A DNA stretch of 8,359 nucleotides, from NCBI GenBank assembly GCA_003153075.1, contig PMBW01000144.1, positions 2,911 through 11,269 on the forward strand. Direction: 5' to 3'. The notes beneath the pieces were generated by a model. It did no database searches and was not told the origin of the DNA. It worked only from the letters and a program-made list of their open reading frames with translations. Source of the DNA: Dehalococcoidia bacterium (GTDB lineage: Bacteria > Chloroflexota > Dehalococcoidia > Dehalococcoidales > Fen-1064). The position numbers and the translations under genes are program-made. Shown here piece by piece: positions 6,798 through 8,359 of this stretch. The stretch's first letter is position 1. Every line of letters begins with the position of its first letter.

Positions 6798-7285
6798 TAA
6801 TTCCCGGCCTCCTTGTTTGCTTGACCTTTGGCCGCCATTTCAACGGCATTGATGATTTTAAAATAGCCCGTGCAGCGGCACAAATTGCCGACAAATGCTT
6901 CACGGATCTCCTTACGGCTGGGGTTTGGATTAACATCCAGTAAGGATTTGGCTTTTAAGATCATCCCCGGAGTGCAATAACCACACTGTACGGCGCCGGC
7001 ATTGATAAAGGCTTCCTGAATGGGATGCATCTTGCCGTTACTTGCCAGTCCTTCGATGGTGGTGATCTCGTGCCCGTTGGCCTGCATCGCCAGCACCAGG
7101 CAGGAATTGACTGCTTTGCCGTCCATCAGGACAGTGCAAGCGCCGCAATCCCCCAGTTCACAGCCCTGTTTTGTGCCCGTCAGGTTTAATTGCGGGCCGC
7201 GCAGCAGCTGTGCCAGTGTTTCATTATCATTTACCAGTAATTCGTATTCAGTGCTGTTGATATTCAGCTTAATATACTTTTTCAT
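6797..7285 (-). CDS. Molybdenum hydroxylase [2Fe-2S] subunit
   Basis: This 162-residue electron-transfer subunit carries two [2Fe-2S] clusters that pass electrons between the molybdenum site and FAD. The N-terminal plant-ferredoxin-type cluster is held by Cys42, Cys47, Cys50 and Cys62 (GCELGDCGAC, then NSC). The C-terminal four-helix domain holds the second cluster with Cys101, Cys104, Cys136 and Cys138 (QCGYCTPGM and GNLCRCTGY). All eight ligands are present and the length matches HcrC/CoxS-type subunits. The frame stays open upstream to 7378, but that extension would overlap the FAD gene by about 97 nt and adds no family-like sequence. The ATG at 7285 has AGGAG five bases upstream and forms an ATGA overlap with the FAD-subunit stop. 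It encodes MKKYIKLNIN, a typical beta-strand start of this family. The tail overlaps the Mo-subunit start by one base, so all three subunits are probably translationally coupled. Confidence 0.95.
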   Translation of the reverse strand: MKKYIKLNINSTEYELLVNDNETLAQLLRGPQLNLTGTKQGCELGDCGACTVLMDGKAVNSCLVLAMQANGHEITTIEGLASNGKMHPIQEAFINAGAVQCGYCTPGMILKAKSLLDVNPNPSRKEIREAFVGNLCRCTGYFKIINAVEMAAKGQANKEAGN

Positions 7286-8184
7286 TTTTGCTCCTGCTTG
7301 CGGGATGAAGACTGCTTTAAATGTTTCCCTGCGGCTTCCATGATGCTGCGTTTCGTTAAAGCTTTGACCAGGTCGCAACGGTATTCCGCTGTCGCCCGGG
7401 TATCGGTGATGGGGGTACAGAAAGCCCCGGCCTGCTCCGCGGCTTGTTCAGCTAACACTTCCGTAATTTCTTTGGCGCATAAGGTTGCTTCAGCATCGCC
7501 GCTGCGCATAAATGTTGGTCCGACCGCGCCCAGTATAACGGCCGCGGATGTGCATTTCTTTCCGTCGAAGGTCAGGTTGGTTGTCACGCTCACCATCGCG
7601 ATCTCCATCGCTTTGCGGACACCGTACTTGATATAGCTGAAGCCTGTATCGGCGGCACAGGATTTAAGCTTAAATGCGGCCAGGATTTCGCCTTCTTTCC
7701 TGGTGGTTTTCCCGGGTCCGACAATGAATTTCGAGAGCGGTTCCCAGCGGCTTTCTTTACCGCGGATCAATTGTACTTCCGCGCCGTAAGCCAGCAGCGG
7801 CCCGATGGTATCCCCGGCCGGACGGGCAGTGCAGACGTTGCCGCCAACCGTGGCACGGTTGCGTATCTGCGGCGAACCGAGTTTATTCGCGGCGGTCGCC
7901 AGCAGCGGATATTTTTGCTTGATCACCGGTGTTTCGGCCAGTTCGCTGATCCTGACCATCGACCCCAGTGTTAATCCCGCGGATTCTGAATAGTTGATCT
8001 GCCTGAGGGCGCTGATCTTTTCCAGTGAGATAACAACGCTCGCTTTAACGACCTTGCGTTTCAGGTTCACTAACAGGTCGGTTCCTCCGGCCATCAGTAC
8101 AGCTTCGCCTTTGTTCTTTTCAATAATTTGCAGCGCTTCTTCAAACGTTGCCGGTTCTAAAAATTGAAATCTAGGTAGTATCAC
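7282..8184 (-). CDS. Molybdenum hydroxylase FAD-binding subunit
   Basis: This 300-residue flavoprotein subunit passes electrons from the [2Fe-2S] subunit to NAD(P)+, ferredoxin or another carrier. The N-terminal FAD_binding_5 domain has AGGTDLL (32-38) and ATVGGN (111-116), followed by RPAGDT (121-126), which contact the FAD pyrophosphate and isoalloxazine. The CO_deh_flav_C domain covers about 178-285. The spacing between GGN and the following PLLAYGAEVQL is that of ordinary CoxM-type subunits. The roughly 40-residue cysteine-bearing insert that gives 4-hydroxybenzoyl-CoA reductase HcrB a [4Fe-4S] cluster is missing. The start is a GTG at 8184, supported by AAGGAG at 8190-8195 and by the family-typical MILPRFQFLEPATFEEAL N-terminus. 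The stop overlaps the next gene by 4 nt. The order FAD, FeS, Mo matches coxMSL. A partial gene ends 55 nt upstream on the same strand. Confidence 0.95.
   Translation of the reverse strand: MILPRFQFLEPATFEEALQIIEKNKGEAVLMAGGTDLLVNLKRKVVKASVVISLEKISALRQINYSESAGLTLGSMVRISELAETPVIKQKYPLLATAANKLGSPQIRNRATVGGNVCTARPAGDTIGPLLAYGAEVQLIRGKESRWEPLSKFIVGPGKTTRKEGEILAAFKLKSCAADTGFSYIKYGVRKAMEIAMVSVTTNLTFDGKKCTSAAVILGAVGPTFMRSGDAEATLCAKEITEVLAEQAAEQAGAFCTPITDTRATAEYRCDLVKALTKRSIMEAAGKHLKQSSSRKQEQK
7291..7295 (-). promoter_or_regulatory. Ribosome binding site that sets the FeS-subunit start
   Basis: AGGAG on the minus strand, inside the end of the FAD-subunit gene, is five bases from the ATG at 7285. It supports this start over the longer open frame beginning at 7378 and fits translational coupling through the ATGA overlap. 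Confidence 0.75.
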
Positions 8185-8189
8185 GATTT

Positions 8190-8195
8190 CTCCTT
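8190..8195 (-). promoter_or_regulatory. Ribosome binding site for the GTG start of the FAD subunit
   Basis: AAGGAG on the minus strand, preceded by an A-rich run (GACAAAAAAGGAG), sits five bases from the GTG at 8184. It decides for this non-ATG start. No in-frame ATG with comparable support is seen nearby. Confidence 0.75.
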
Positions 8196-8239
8196 TTTTG
8201 TCTTATAATCCTGACCATTACATAATTAGAGAAATATGC

Positions 8240-8359
8240 TTACGCGTTGCTTTCTGTTGTTTCGACGGGCTGGCTGCCACGGCCAAATTCCGTCAGGTGC
8301 TTGAGGAAGGCGAAACGGTGGTCAACTTCTGCCTGGATCATCGCCAATTCCTTTTCGGT
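8240..8359 (-). CDS. C-terminal fragment of an unrecognised protein
   Basis: An open minus-strand frame runs in from the right edge and ends at a TAA (8242-8240). It encodes 39 residues beginning TEKELAMIQAEVDHRFAFLK and ending GSQPVETTESNA. The first part is a predicted amphipathic helix and the tail is polar and probably disordered, which is how many C-termini look. It ends 55 nt before the FAD-subunit GTG on the same strand with no terminator between, so it is probably the preceding gene of the same operon. The fragment is too short for a family call, and I cannot exclude that it is a chance open frame, though codon usage resembles the neighbouring genes. Confidence 0.55.
   Translation of the reverse strand, partial: TEKELAMIQAEVDHRFAFLKHLTEFGRGSQPVETTESNA

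Noticed and set aside
7286..7378. N-terminal extension of the [2Fe-2S] subunit from an upstream start
   Set aside because: It lies inside the FAD-subunit gene, has no family resemblance, and the ATG at 7285 has a good ribosome binding site and a coupling overlap.
1..8359. CRISPR arrays, tRNA or rRNA genes, insertion sequences
   Set aside because: I found no direct repeats with regular spacers, no tRNA-like cloverleaf and no transposase-like coding sequence. Nearly all of the window is conserved metabolic genes.

Overview
The window holds two gene groups that point at each other. On the plus strand, from the left edge to about 3915, are a 5'-truncated ABC-transporter solute-binding protein, a glycoside hydrolase family 4 (GH4) homologue and an IolS-like aldo/keto reductase. 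On the minus strand, read from the right edge to 4071, are the last 39 codons of an unrecognised gene, the FAD, [2Fe-2S] and molybdopterin subunits of a xanthine dehydrogenase-family molybdenum hydroxylase, and a 72-residue orphan protein. A perfect 30-bp palindrome at 4013-4042 separates the groups and looks like a shared bidirectional terminator.

Organism: a bacterium with moderate GC content and strong AGGAG-type ribosome binding sites. The binding-protein fragment has the GREFTADDVVYQYNRM and GLGGGFTKPSP stretch that I associate with the large family-5 binding proteins of Chloroflexota (Dehalococcoidia-like lineages). A Firmicutes-type anaerobe is the main alternative. This placement is inference from recalled family resemblance, not from a search.

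Plus-strand group: the binding-protein gene ends in its own hairpin (1417-1448), so the GH4 gene probably has its own promoter. GH4 and the reductase are 67 nt apart with no terminator between them and probably share a transcript. Family-5 binding proteins import peptides but also oligosaccharides. GH4 enzymes cleave glycosides by an NAD+-dependent oxidation-elimination route, and AKR11-type reductases act on sugar or polyol carbonyls. A glycoside uptake and breakdown locus is a reasonable hypothesis. The GH4 protein keeps the metal-binding Cys and His but has CPNP where characterised family members carry a specificity-diagnostic tetrapeptide, so its substrate is uncertain.

Minus-strand group: the three hydroxylase genes are tightly coupled, with a 4-nt ATGA overlap and then a 1-nt TAATG overlap, in the order FAD, FeS, Mo as in coxMSL. 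The Mo subunit lacks the CO dehydrogenase active-site loop and has RGHGG, closer to aromatic or CoA-thioester hydroxylases. The FAD subunit lacks the extra [4Fe-4S] insert of 4-hydroxybenzoyl-CoA reductase. The complex should hydroxylate or dehydroxylate an unknown, perhaps heterocyclic or aromatic, compound. No cofactor-insertion gene (XdhC/MobA type) is visible in the window.
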